Assembly (NCBI GenBank): GCA_910577525.1
Contig: CAJTLI010000008.1
Coordinates: 1 to 64,000 of the forward strand
Source of the DNA: an uncultured Oscillospiraceae bacterium
GTDB lineage: Bacteria > Bacillota > Clostridia > Oscillospirales > Oscillospiraceae
Direction: 5' to 3'
DNA length: 64,000 nucleotides
Part shown: in pieces, positions 34,044-41,874 of the stretch
Layout of the letters: each line of letters begins with the position of its first letter
Numbering within the stretch: position 1 is the stretch's first letter
The notes under the pieces: generated by a model
Seen by the model: the letters and a program-made list of their open reading frames with translations, nothing else
Told to the model about the DNA's origin: nothing
Databases searched by the model: none
Translations under genes and position numbers: made by a program

Positions 34044-35390
34044 TTATGACGGGCGGGCGGCCGCCCCGGCGGTGGGCTCCAGCCGGGACACCAGGGCCTG
34101 CTCCACCCGCCGCTCGGTGAAATTGAGCACCTTGATGTGCAGCCCGCAGGCGTCCACCTCCAGCTGGGAGCCGTCCTCCGGGATGACGGACAGCTGGGCG
34201 AACACCAGCCCGCCCAGGGTGTCGGATGCCTCCTCCTCGGGGAACTCCATATCCAGGGCCTGGGCCAGCCGCTCCAGGCCGCAGGAGCCGGACACCCGCC
34301 ACAGGCCGGGTCCTGCCTGTTCGATGTCCTTCTCCTCCACGGGGTCAAATTCGTCGTAGATACTGCCCACAATCTCCTCCAGCAGGTCCTCCATGGTCAC
34401 AAGGCCCGAGGTGCCGCCGTACTCGTCCACCACAATGGCCATATGTACCTTTTTGCTCTGCATGTCCCGGAAGAGGGAGTCGGTCCGGACGGACTCCGGC
34501 ACGAAATAGGCGGGCCGCAGCAGTTCCGGCAGGGGCTTGGGGTGTTTCTCTTGGGCGTTGAGCAGGAAATCCCGGGTGTTGAGCATTCCCACGATATGGT
34601 CCGCGTCCTCCTCGTAGACGGGGAGGCGGGACCGGCCAGAGGATAGAATGACGCGGAGCACGTCCTCGCCGCTGTCCTGGGATTGCACCATTACCATATC
34701 GGTGCGGTGGACCATCACATCCCTGGCGGTGGTGTTGTTGAACTGGAAGATGTTCTCAATGAGCTCCTTCTCCGAGGCCTCGATGGCGCCCCGCTCCTCC
34801 CCCAGGTCCACCATCATGAGAATCTCGTCCTCACTGACGCGCTCCCCGGCGTCCTCGGGGCCGATGCCGAACAGGCGCAGCACGCCGTTGGCGGATTTGG
34901 ACAGAAGCCAGGTCAGGGGCCGGAACACCGCCGCCAGGGCGGACACCGGGCCAAGGGTAAAACGGGCCGCCGCCTCCGTCCGTGCCGAGGCGATGCGCCT
35001 GGGGGCCAGGTCCCCCAGCACCAGCCCGAAATAGGACAGCGCCATGGTGATGAGCACCACCATCAGGTTGTTGAGGGCGGCGGGCTCCAGGGCGGCGCCC
35101 TTTTCCTCCGCCAGCCACGCCGCCAGTGGGCCGGACAGGCCGGCGGCGGCAAAGGCGGCGGCCAGGAACCCGGTCAGGGTGAGGACGGTCTGGACGGCGG
35201 ACAGATACCGGTCCGGGGTCTGGGTGAGCCGGAGGAGCTTTTCCGCCTGTTTGTCCCCCTCCTCGGCCTGCTTTTTCAGCTTGGCCTCGGGCAGGGCGGC
35301 GATGGCGGCCTCCGCCGCGGCAAAAAAGCCGCGGATCAGGATGAGGCCGGCGGGCAGGAGCAGCTTTAGTAAAAACGGACCGTCGGACAA
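34044..35390 (-). CDS. CNNM/CorC-type hemolysin family membrane protein with CBS domains
   Basis: A 448-residue protein. The start is TTG 35390, with AGGAGG nine bases upstream; the frame extends further but without a ribosome site. The N-terminal third is the CNNM (DUF21) domain with about three to four hydrophobic helices (LLKLLLPAGLILIRGFFAAAEAAIAAL, VVLITMALSYFGLVLGDLAPRRIA). Two CBS domains follow (VMVHRTDMVMVQ..., VPESVRTDSLFRDM), then a CorC_HlyC domain (GSCGLERLAQALDMEFPEEEASDTLGGLV). Family members take part in Mg or other divalent cation homeostasis; hemolysis is a historic label. It has a good promoter. Confidence 0.93.
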   Translation of the reverse strand: MSDGPFLLKLLLPAGLILIRGFFAAAEAAIAALPEAKLKKQAEEGDKQAEKLLRLTQTPDRYLSAVQTVLTLTGFLAAAFAAAGLSGPLAAWLAEEKGAALEPAALNNLMVVLITMALSYFGLVLGDLAPRRIASARTEAAARFTLGPVSALAAVFRPLTWLLSKSANGVLRLFGIGPEDAGERVSEDEILMMVDLGEERGAIEASEKELIENIFQFNNTTARDVMVHRTDMVMVQSQDSGEDVLRVILSSGRSRLPVYEEDADHIVGMLNTRDFLLNAQEKHPKPLPELLRPAYFVPESVRTDSLFRDMQSKKVHMAIVVDEYGGTSGLVTMEDLLEEIVGSIYDEFDPVEEKDIEQAGPGLWRVSGSCGLERLAQALDMEFPEEEASDTLGGLVFAQLSVIPEDGSQLEVDACGLHIKVLNFTERRVEQALVSRLEPTAGAAARPS

Positions 35391-35472
35391 GGTGGACAAC
35401 CTCCTAATAAGCTGGGCGGGCCTGCCGGATTTGCCGCGCCCCGCGGGGGCGGCGCAGGCCTCAACAGACCCT

Positions 35473-35500
35473 AGTATATCAGTTTTTTTCAAAAATGCAA
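35473..35500 (-). promoter_or_regulatory. Promoter of the CBS/CorC gene
   Basis: Minus strand TTGCAT (35500-35495), 16-base spacer with an A7 run, TATACT (35478-35473). Confidence 0.7.
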
Positions 35501-35512
35501 CAGGGGAGACGC

Positions 35513-35541
35513 CAAAAGGGCCGCCCAATGGGCGGCCCTTC
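35513..35541 (-). terminator. Intrinsic terminator after trxA
   Basis: GGGCCGCCC-attg-GGGCGGCCC followed by TTTT on the minus strand, a strong hairpin 15 bases after the thioredoxin stop. Confidence 0.88.
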
Positions 35542-35551
35542 CTGGGAAAAT

Positions 35552-35860
35552 TCACTCCAGCAGCTTCAGCAGCTCCTCCTTGGGGCGGGCCCCGACGGCC
35601 TTGCTGGCCACCTCGCCGCCCTTGAACACCAGCAGGGTGGGGATGCTCATGACACCGAATTGAGCGGCCAGCTCAGGCTGCTCGTCCACGTTCACCTTGC
35701 CTACGGCGATGTCCTCCCGCTCTTCGGCGATCTGGTCCACGATGGGGGACACCATGCGGCAGGGGCCGCACCAGGGCGCCCAGAAGTCCACCAGCACGGG
35801 CTGGCCGGACTGGAGCACCAGCGCGTCAAAATTCTCCTTGGTAATGGTCTGTACGGACAT
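35552..35860 (-). CDS. trxA: Thioredoxin
   Basis: A 102-residue classic thioredoxin: VLVDFWAPWCGPCRMVSPIVDQIA holds the WCGPC redox pair; the cis-proline is in FGVMSIPTLLVFKGGEVAS. ATG 35860 follows AAAGGAGAATCC. It reduces disulfides in the cytosol. The gene lies 45 bases behind a glycosyltransferase gene with no promoter obvious between, and has its own terminator. A second thioredoxin is at 61800-62105. Confidence 0.95.
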   Translation of the reverse strand: MSVQTITKENFDALVLQSGQPVLVDFWAPWCGPCRMVSPIVDQIAEEREDIAVGKVNVDEQPELAAQFGVMSIPTLLVFKGGEVASKAVGARPKEELLKLLE

Positions 35861-35905
35861 AACGGATTCTCCTTTGTGTGAGGGGAGCGCCGCCCCGGCC
35901 CGCCC

Positions 35906-36934
35906 TCAATTGAATTTGTAGATCTTCTGGGCCACACGGTAAAGCTTTACCGACAGCTTCCGGCCCTGATAGCCCGGGATGTTGGTGCCCACGTTGGTGA
36001 CTTTATAGCGGCAGCGGCGGTAGAGGGCGGGGTCCTTCCGGCGCAGGTACTCCCACAGCTCGGTACGCATGCCCAGGGCCTCCGGCGTGTCGGCGATGAC
36101 GGCGAAGATGGAGGAGATGGACATCATCATGGACAGGTAATTGAGCATATAGCGGCCCAGCTTGGGCTGGACCTGCTTCAGGGCCAGCACGTCGTGTGCG
36201 TCAATCATGTGGCGGGTCACACGCACCTGCTGGTCGATGCGCCCGGCCATCACCGACTCGTTGACGCTCTGGTCCGCCCGGCCGATGAAATAGCGGTACA
36301 GGTCCAGGTTCATATAATACAGCGTCTTGACGTAGGGCAGGGGCTGGTAGATGAAGATGTTGTCCACATAGAAGGTGTGCTTTGGCAGCACCAGGCCGCA
36401 GTCCCGCAGCAGCCCGGTGCGGTAGATCACCGAGTGCATCAGCAGGTACTGGGAGGTGCGGAAGCGGCGGATGGAGTCCCAGGTGATGATCTGGTCGGTG
36501 GGGAACACGTTTTTGTAGCCCATCACCTTCTGGGTGTTGTCCTCCACGTGCTCATAGACGTAGTTGGCGATGAGCAGGTCCACCGGGGCGGGCATGAGGG
36601 AAAACTCCCGCAGCTTGGCCATCACCTTGGCCAGGGCGGCCGTGTCCAGCCAGTCGTCGGAGTCCACCACCTTGTAGTAAAGCCCCCGGGCGTTGCGGAT
36701 TCCCTGGTTGACACCCTCGCCGTGGCCGCCGTTCTCCTGGTGGATGGCCCGGATGATGTCGGGGTATTTTTCCGCCCACTGATCGCACTTGGCGGGGGTG
36801 TCGTCCTTGGTGGAGCCGTCGTCCACCAAAATAATCTCCGCCTCCTCTCCCGCGGCCAGCAGGGTCTCCACGCAGTGGTCCATATAGGCGGCGGAGTTGT
36901 AGCAGGGAACGGCGAAGGTGATTAATTTGTCCAT
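35906..36934 (-). CDS. Glycosyltransferase family 2
   Basis: A 342-residue GT-A enzyme: TFAVPCYNSAAYMDHCVETLL at the start, nucleotide-sugar motif ILVDDGSTKDDTPAKC, ENGGHGEGVNQGIRNARG and the DxD-containing YKVVDSDDWLD. The C-terminal 150 residues are variable and end in a basic stretch. The donor and acceptor cannot be read from sequence. It follows UDP-galactopyranose mutase by 74 bases on the same strand, so a galactofuranosyl-containing glycan is a reasonable guess. ATG 36934 follows GAGGAGAGGAGAG. Confidence 0.92.
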   Translation of the reverse strand: MDKLITFAVPCYNSAAYMDHCVETLLAAGEEAEIILVDDGSTKDDTPAKCDQWAEKYPDIIRAIHQENGGHGEGVNQGIRNARGLYYKVVDSDDWLDTAALAKVMAKLREFSLMPAPVDLLIANYVYEHVEDNTQKVMGYKNVFPTDQIITWDSIRRFRTSQYLLMHSVIYRTGLLRDCGLVLPKHTFYVDNIFIYQPLPYVKTLYYMNLDLYRYFIGRADQSVNESVMAGRIDQQVRVTRHMIDAHDVLALKQVQPKLGRYMLNYLSMMMSISSIFAVIADTPEALGMRTELWEYLRRKDPALYRRCRYKVTNVGTNIPGYQGRKLSVKLYRVAQKIYKFN

Positions 36935-37008
36935 TGGCGCTCTCTCCTCTCCTCTAAGTATGCCCCGTCGGGGCGGTTTTACAGCTTTACTGGGCTTCGG
37001 CCCGATTT

Positions 37009-38214
37009 TCAGAGCAGTGTATCGGTCAGTGCCAGCGCTTTTGCCACGATGGCGTCCATGTTGTAGTATTTGTACTCCGCCAGGCGGCCCAGAAAACGCA
37101 GGCTGGGATACCGGTCCGCCAGCGCCTTGTATTTGGCGTACAGGGCGTTGTTGTCCGGGTTGATGACGGCGTAATAAGGGATCTCGCCGTCTTTGCCGGT
37201 ATAGGCCCTGGAATACTCCCTCATGATGGTGGTGGCGCCGGGCTTTACCTGCCCGGTGAGGTGCTTGAACTCGGTGATGCGGGTGAAGTCCCCGTCTACG
37301 GTGTAGTTCACCGTGCCGTGGGTCTGGAAATAGTCTTGGGGCAGGGTTTCAAAGCCGAAGTCCAGCGTCCGGTAGGGCAGGGGCCCGAACCGGAACCCAA
37401 ACAGCTCGTCGGCCTGTCCGGTGTAGACCACGGGGCCGCCGAACGCCTCTCCGTCCAGCCGGAGTTCGCCGTCCGCCAGCTCCAGCCGTTTCAAAGCGTC
37501 TGTGTTCAGTTCCACCGTGATGTTGGGGTGGTCCAGCATCCGTTCAAACATGGGGGTGTAGCCCTCCAGGGGCATCCCCTGATAGGCGTCCTGGAAGTAG
37601 CGGTCGTCGCGGGACAGGCGCACCGGCACCCGGGCGGTGGTGGCGGGGTCGATCTCCTCCGGAGTCTGGCCCCACTGTTTCATGGTGTAGTGTACGAACA
37701 CATGCTCATACACATAATCCGCGATGGCGGTGATCTCCGGGTCCGGGTTCTGCCGCAGCTCCAGAATCGTCACCTGGCTCTGGGCGGGATAGGCGTCCAG
37801 CAGCTTCTGGCCCAGCCGCTCCCCCTCCTTTTGGCCAAAGGCGTTTTTCAGGGAGTCCAGATTGAAGGGGACCGGGAAAAAGAAGCGCCCGTCCGTGGTC
37901 TTGCGGGGCGGGACCACCTGGGGGTTGTCCCGGGGCAGGTTGGCGATGACCCGGTGCTGGTAGCGCCGCCATTTGGTGAACCGGGACAGGTAGTCGAACA
38001 CCCGCCGGTCATTGGTGTGGAAGATATGGGGGCCGTATTGGTGAATCAGGATGCCGGAGGCGTCCAGGCAGTCGTAGGCGTTGCCGCCCACGTGATCCCG
38101 GCGCTCCAGCACCAGCACCTTTTTGTTTCCGTCCTCCGCCAGCCGCCGGGCGGCCACCGCGCCGGCGTAGCCCGCGCCCACGATCAGGGCGTCATAATTT
38201 GTCAAAGCGATCAC
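37009..38214 (-). CDS. glf: UDP-galactopyranose mutase
   Basis: A flavoenzyme of about 401 residues that interconverts UDP-galactopyranose and UDP-galactofuranose. FAD motif: YDALIVGAGYAGAVAARRLAED; then VLERRDHVGGNAYD, HQYGPHIFHTNDRRVFDYL, and a C-terminal YSRAYTGKDGEIPYY containing Arg and Tyr of the active site. The start is uncertain: GTG 38214 and TTG 38205 both lack good ribosome sites, while an upstream ATG at 38280 would add 22 residues not typical of the family. It precedes a family-2 glycosyltransferase. Confidence 0.94.
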   Translation of the reverse strand: MIALTNYDALIVGAGYAGAVAARRLAEDGNKKVLVLERRDHVGGNAYDCLDASGILIHQYGPHIFHTNDRRVFDYLSRFTKWRRYQHRVIANLPRDNPQVVPPRKTTDGRFFFPVPFNLDSLKNAFGQKEGERLGQKLLDAYPAQSQVTILELRQNPDPEITAIADYVYEHVFVHYTMKQWGQTPEEIDPATTARVPVRLSRDDRYFQDAYQGMPLEGYTPMFERMLDHPNITVELNTDALKRLELADGELRLDGEAFGGPVVYTGQADELFGFRFGPLPYRTLDFGFETLPQDYFQTHGTVNYTVDGDFTRITEFKHLTGQVKPGATTIMREYSRAYTGKDGEIPYYAVINPDNNALYAKYKALADRYPSLRFLGRLAEYKYYNMDAIVAKALALTDTLL

Positions 38215-38280
38215 ATCGTTTCTGATAAAATATGGTCGAGGGTATCGCGCCGCGGAAAGAGGCCGGTCCTCAACTATCAA

Positions 38281-38289
38281 AGTATACCA
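38281..38289 (-). promoter_or_regulatory. Possible extended -10 promoter of glf
   Basis: Minus strand TGGTATACT (TGn plus TATACT), with only a weak -35 (TTCCAA) 17 bases further up. The predicted leader is about 60 bases. Confidence 0.4.
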
Positions 38290-38375
38290 TAGGAGCCGGC
38301 GGGTTGGAAGGGAGAATTTATTATAATTTCATAAAATTTATCCGGCGGCGCAGGGCGGGGCGGGGAGAATTGGGA

Positions 38376-38404
38376 TTGTCAGGGGCGGCGAAATGTGATA
38401 GAGT
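38376..38404 (+). promoter_or_regulatory. Promoter of the DivIVA-like gene
   Basis: TTGTCA (38376-38381), 17-base spacer, TAGAGT (38399-38404), about 40 bases before the GTG start. Confidence 0.55.
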
Positions 38405-38444
38405 ATAGACAGCGCAATTTTGAGGGGAGAAGGAGGGGAGCGGA

Positions 38445-39110
38445 GTGAAGGACGCCGTTGTCATTCAGCAATTCCGCACCGCCCTTGGGGGCTTTAACCG
38501 CCAGGACGTGCAGGACTATTTGGACCAAATGGCCGCCGCCCATCGCCGGGAGACGGAGGAGCTCCAGAAGCGGCTGGAGAAGGCGGAGCGCCGGGCTCAG
38601 GAGTTGGAGGAGGCCATGCCGGACGCGGTGGGCGCGGTGGACGAGGCCAACCGTCTCCGGACGGAGCTGGACGCCTCCGGGCGGGCGGCGGCCCGGCTGA
38701 AGGGGGAGCTGACCCAGTCGGAGTGTATGCTGTCGGCGGCCCGGCAGGAGATCGAGCGCCTTCGGGGCCAGGTGGAGATTCTGGAGCCCCTGGCCGCCAG
38801 CTACCGGGAGATGCGGGACCGGGCGGCCAACGTGGAGCTGGACGCCCACCACCGGGCCCGGGAGGCGGTGAGCGAGGCCAGAGCGGAGGCGGAGCGGGTC
38901 CGGGCTGACACCCGGAGGTGGCTGTCGGCGGTGCTGGAGCAGTACGGCCAGCTCCGGCGGAGCATGGATCAGGTGCTGGAGCAGGCCCAGGCCATTGTGG
39001 GCGCCGGGGAGCGGCTGGGCCCGATGGACGCGGCGGCCCAGCGGCTGAAAAAGCTGGGGGCTCCAAAGGAGCCGGCCGCCGCGAAAAGGGAGCGGGAGGC
39101 GGTAAAATGA
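38445..39110 (+). CDS. DivIVA-like coiled-coil protein
   Basis: A 221-residue protein from GTG 38445, preceded by GGAGGGGAGCGGA. The N-terminus FRTALGGFNRQDVQDYLDQM fits the DivIVA/GpsB membrane-binding and dimer motif (F..x..G+x..eV..yl). From residue 30 to about 180 it is heptad coiled coil rich in Arg, Glu and Ala. Such proteins mark curved membranes at poles and septa in Gram-positive bacteria. The end is Ala/Glu/Lys-rich. Its stop overlaps the next gene (ATGA), an unusual partner. A hypothetical coiled-coil protein is the alternative. Confidence 0.72.
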   Translation: MKDAVVIQQFRTALGGFNRQDVQDYLDQMAAAHRRETEELQKRLEKAERRAQELEEAMPDAVGAVDEANRLRTELDASGRAAARLKGELTQSECMLSAARQEIERLRGQVEILEPLAASYREMRDRAANVELDAHHRAREAVSEARAEAERVRADTRRWLSAVLEQYGQLRRSMDQVLEQAQAIVGAGERLGPMDAAAQRLKKLGAPKEPAAAKREREAVK

Positions 39111-39688
39111 GGGCGCTGAAGCTGAATACCGGGGGGCTGGCGGAGGCGCTGCCCTCCCTTCGGGCGGGGGACCGGGTGCTGCTGTCCGGTGTCATCTACA
39201 CCGCCCGGGACGCCGCCCACAAGCGTCTGTTTGAGCTGCTGGACCGGGGGGAGCCCCTGCCCTTTGGGCTGGAGGGGGCGGTGATCTATTACGCCGGACC
39301 CACGCCGGGGCAGCAGGGGATGGCGGTGGGTGCCTGCGGCCCCACCACCGCCGGGCGCATGGACGGCTTTGCCCCCCGTCTGCTGGATCTGGGGCTGGCG
39401 GCCATGATCGGCAAGGGCCAGCGGAATCAGGAGGTGGCGGACGCCATCGTCCGAAACGGAGCCTGTTATTTTGCCGCCGTGGGCGGTGCGGGGGCGCTCA
39501 TCGCCAGGTGCATTGAGGAGGCGGAGGTCATCGCCTTTGCGGATCTGGGCTGTGAGTCCGTCAAGCGCATGACGGTGCGGGACCTGCCCCTCACCGTGGC
39601 CATTGACAGCCAGGGGAACGACCTGTACCGTCAGGGCCGGGAGGCGTACCAGTTGCCCGGCGGCGCACACGCCCCAACAAGAATGTGA
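39107..39688 (+). CDS. Fumarase/tartrate dehydratase beta-subunit domain protein (orphan)
   Basis: A 193-residue protein of the class I fumarate hydratase C-terminal / L-tartrate dehydratase beta family: LRAGDRVLLSGVIYTARDAAHKRL, the signature YYAGPTPGQQGMAVGACGPTTAGRMD, GKGQRNQEV and AAVGGAGALIARCI. In the usual two-gene enzyme the iron-sulfur alpha subunit is adjacent; here the neighbours are a DivIVA-like gene and a terminator. The alpha subunit must lie elsewhere, or the protein acts alone. ATG 39107 overlaps the DivIVA-like stop, so translation is coupled. Confidence 0.9.
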   Translation: MRALKLNTGGLAEALPSLRAGDRVLLSGVIYTARDAAHKRLFELLDRGEPLPFGLEGAVIYYAGPTPGQQGMAVGACGPTTAGRMDGFAPRLLDLGLAAMIGKGQRNQEVADAIVRNGACYFAAVGGAGALIARCIEEAEVIAFADLGCESVKRMTVRDLPLTVAIDSQGNDLYRQGREAYQLPGGAHAPTRM

Positions 39689-39693
39689 ATGGA

Positions 39694-39723
39694 ACAGCCC
39701 GCTTCCGGATGGAAGCGGGCTGT
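39694..39723 (+). terminator. Terminator hairpin between convergent genes
   Basis: ACAGCCCGCTTCC-ggat-GGAAGCGGGCTGT, a perfect 13-bp stem 6 bases after the stop. T content behind it is modest (CTGTACTATTT). Confidence 0.75.
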
Positions 39724-39728
39724 CTGTA

Positions 39729-40265
39729 CTATTTCGACAAAGCCCGCAGGCAGTCCAGCAGGGGCTGGGCGCAGGCCGGGTCGAAGCTGTCGTAGGAGTG
39801 GGAGATGGCCTCCAGAAACGCCTGGTCCTCCGAGGTTTTGTTCCTCTTCCGGCTCATGGCCCAGGCGGCGAATTTCATCATGGCGCGGTCCACCCCGCCC
39901 ATTTTCTCATAGCACAGCCCCCCTTGCAGATAGAAGTGGGGGATGCGCTCCCGCTCCTCCGGGGTGAGGTTTTGCTCCCACACCCTTTGGATCTGAGCCA
40001 GCGCCTGGCAGGGCATGGCCCCGGTGGCGAACAGCGCCAGCCGCTTCGCGCCCCGGGCCTCCAGCAGCTTTTGGGCCTTTTTCCAGCCGTCCACGGTTCC
40101 GGCGTGCAGGCGGCTGCCGAAGGCCACAGCCCGGTATTGAGACAAGCTGGAGGGCGCGTCCGCCAGCGGGAAGACGGCGCAGTCCAGCTCCCGGGCGGCC
40201 AGCTCGGCGTACCGCCGGGTGAAGCCGGTTTTGCTGTTGTAGAGTATGATGATATCAGGGTTCAT
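39729..40265 (-). CDS. Flavodoxin-domain protein
   Basis: A 178-residue protein. IIILYNSKTGFTRRYAELAA is the flavodoxin phosphate loop, and VAFGSRLHAGTVDGWKKAQ and LFATGAMP match HemG-like/flavodoxin proteins with menaquinone- or protoporphyrinogen-type roles. The C-terminal part is helical and not recognised. It starts at ATG 40265, inside the end of the TetR gene (11-base overlap), so both are expressed together and the TetR-type regulator probably controls it. The frame upstream of this ATG lies within the regulator gene. Confidence 0.82.
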   Translation of the reverse strand: MNPDIIILYNSKTGFTRRYAELAARELDCAVFPLADAPSSLSQYRAVAFGSRLHAGTVDGWKKAQKLLEARGAKRLALFATGAMPCQALAQIQRVWEQNLTPEERERIPHFYLQGGLCYEKMGGVDRAMMKFAAWAMSRKRNKTSEDQAFLEAISHSYDSFDPACAQPLLDCLRALSK

Positions 40266-40827
40266 CTCTGTCTTCCTCCTTGAGCTGGGCCAGAAACGCC
40301 TCATAGGCGGAGCTCTGCCAGCCGAATATTTCATCCGCCGGGATTCCGGGCCGGGCGGTGGAAAAAATCGCGCTCAGGCCGATGGTGTAGATCAGCATAT
40401 TCAGATGCAGCCGCCGGGCCTTTTCCTCGCCGACGCCCAGCTCCTCCGCGATCACCCCCGCCATGCCGGGAGACGCCTCCGCCCGGTAGAGTTCCTCCAG
40501 AGAAGCCACGCCCTCCCGGGGGCTGAGGGCGTAGAGCCGGAACAGGTGGGGCTCCTCCTTCGCCAGGCGGACGAAGTTCCGGCCCGCCGCCTGGAAGAGG
40601 CCCCCGCCGCTGTCCCGGGCCAGATAGTCCCGCACGAAGTCCCGCGTTTTGGACAGAACATCCCGGCGCAGGCCCTCCATGCTCCGGCAGCAGCTGTAGA
40701 TCGGCTGGACGGAGCAGCCCAGACGGGCGGCGATGTCCTTGACCAGAACCCGCTCCATGCCGCCCTCCCTGGCCAGCTGGAAGGCGGCGTCCACCACCAT
40801 CTCCTTGGTAATCCGCTGCTTTGGCAT
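40255..40827 (-). CDS. TetR/AcrR family transcriptional regulator
   Basis: A 190-residue regulator. The helix-turn-helix is in VVDAAFQLAREGGMERVLVKDIAARLGCSVQPIYSCC (residues 9-45); the rest is an all-helical ligand domain. ATG 40827 follows GAGGTGAGG. It overlaps the flavodoxin gene and faces two tandem TTTATATAAA palindromes 23 bases upstream of its start, which are probably its operator. The ligand is unknown. On the far side of the same gap is a ZIP metal transporter gene. Confidence 0.9.
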   Translation of the reverse strand: MPKQRITKEMVVDAAFQLAREGGMERVLVKDIAARLGCSVQPIYSCCRSMEGLRRDVLSKTRDFVRDYLARDSGGGLFQAAGRNFVRLAKEEPHLFRLYALSPREGVASLEELYRAEASPGMAGVIAEELGVGEEKARRLHLNMLIYTIGLSAIFSTARPGIPADEIFGWQSSAYEAFLAQLKEEDRDEP

Positions 40828-40849
40828 AAGCCTCACCTCACACAATCCA

Positions 40850-40872
40850 TTTATATAAACAATTTATATAAA
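40850..40872. promoter_or_regulatory. Twin palindromic operator near the TetR gene
   Basis: TTTATATAAA occurs at 40850-40859 and 40863-40872, 13 bases apart, each self-complementary and followed by C. This AT island stands out in the local G+C-rich DNA and lies in the 155-base gap shared with the ZIP gene. Confidence 0.6.
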
Positions 40873-40982
40873 CAGATTATATCAAATGGACCGCCCCTTG
40901 TCAACGGCGAAAACCGGAGGAAGGCGGAAAAACATGCACCCCCCGCGCCGCGCCATAATATGCTGAACTCGGGAGGTGCGAT

Positions 40983-41786
40983 ATGAATCAATTTGTTATC
41001 ATGGCGCTGGCCGCCACCACGGGGACCTGGCTGGTGACGGCCCTGGGCGCGGCGACGGTGGCCTTTTTCAAATCACCCAATCCGAAGGCGCTGAACCTCA
41101 TGCTGGGGTTCGCGTCCGGCGTGATGATCGCGGCCAGCTTCTGGTCTCTGCTCCAGCCGGCCATCGAGCGGGCGGAGGCCGCTTCCAGCCTGCCCGCCTG
41201 GTTTGTGGCCACGGCGGGGTTCCTTCTGGGCGCGGCGTTTATGTGGGCGTCCGATAAGATCGTCTCCTTTGCCAGGGGGCGGGCCAACAGCACCCAGGGA
41301 GAGCCCAACGAGCGGCTGAACCGGATCATTATGCTGGTGCTGTCCATCACGCTGCACAACATCCCGGAGGGGCTGGCGGTGGGCGTGGCCTTCGGCGCGC
41401 TGCAAAATGGGGGCTATACCGCGGAGGCGCTGATGGGGGCGGTGACGGTGGCCGTGGGCATCGGCCTGCAGAATTTCCCCGAGGGGGCGGCGGTGTCCCT
41501 CCCCCTGCGGCGGGAGGGCTGCTCCCGGAGGAGGAGCTTTCTGCTGGGGCAGGCCTCCGGCATGGTGGAGCCCCTGGCGGGGGTGGCGGGAGCACTGCTG
41601 GTGGTCTATGTGGAGGCAATTCTGCCCTATGCCCTCTCCTTCGCGGCGGGGGCGATGGTCCTGGTGGCGGTACATGAGCTGATCCCGGAGTGCCAGCGGA
41701 ATCAGCAGGCGCAGCCCTATCTGGCCACCATGGGAATCGTCGCGGGGTTCGCGGTGATGATGCTGCTGGACGTAATGCTGGGGTAG
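40983..41786 (+). CDS. ZIP family metal transporter
   Basis: A 267-residue membrane protein with about eight hydrophobic helices. The transport-site motif is LSITLHNIPEGLAVGVAFG (near residue 122) and a second is GIGLQNFPEGAAVSLPL, holding the His, Asn, Pro, Glu ligands of ZIP proteins. A loop with charged residues (ARGRANSTQGEPNERL) separates helices three and four. ZIP proteins bring Zn, Fe or Mn into the cytosol; the metal is not evident. ATG 40983 follows GGGAGGTGCG. Confidence 0.93.
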   Translation: MNQFVIMALAATTGTWLVTALGAATVAFFKSPNPKALNLMLGFASGVMIAASFWSLLQPAIERAEAASSLPAWFVATAGFLLGAAFMWASDKIVSFARGRANSTQGEPNERLNRIIMLVLSITLHNIPEGLAVGVAFGALQNGGYTAEALMGAVTVAVGIGLQNFPEGAAVSLPLRREGCSRRRSFLLGQASGMVEPLAGVAGALLVVYVEAILPYALSFAAGAMVLVAVHELIPECQRNQQAQPYLATMGIVAGFAVMMLLDVMLG

Positions 41787-41874
41787 GGAGGCCCCGGGAC
41801 GCGTGTTTCGCCGGCAGCCCGGCGGGCGGGGATGTTTCCCCGCCCGCGCCGCTGCGGAGGCGGGCGTTTCCCCA

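Noticed and set aside
41787..41874. Peptide (agrD-like) gene near the GHKL kinase
   Set aside because: The gap is only a GC-rich hairpin (GGGCGGGGA..TCCCCGCCC); no small ORF with a Cys/Gly peptide pattern or ribosome site. The gap at 43865-43947 was read as well and holds only the promoter and repeat.
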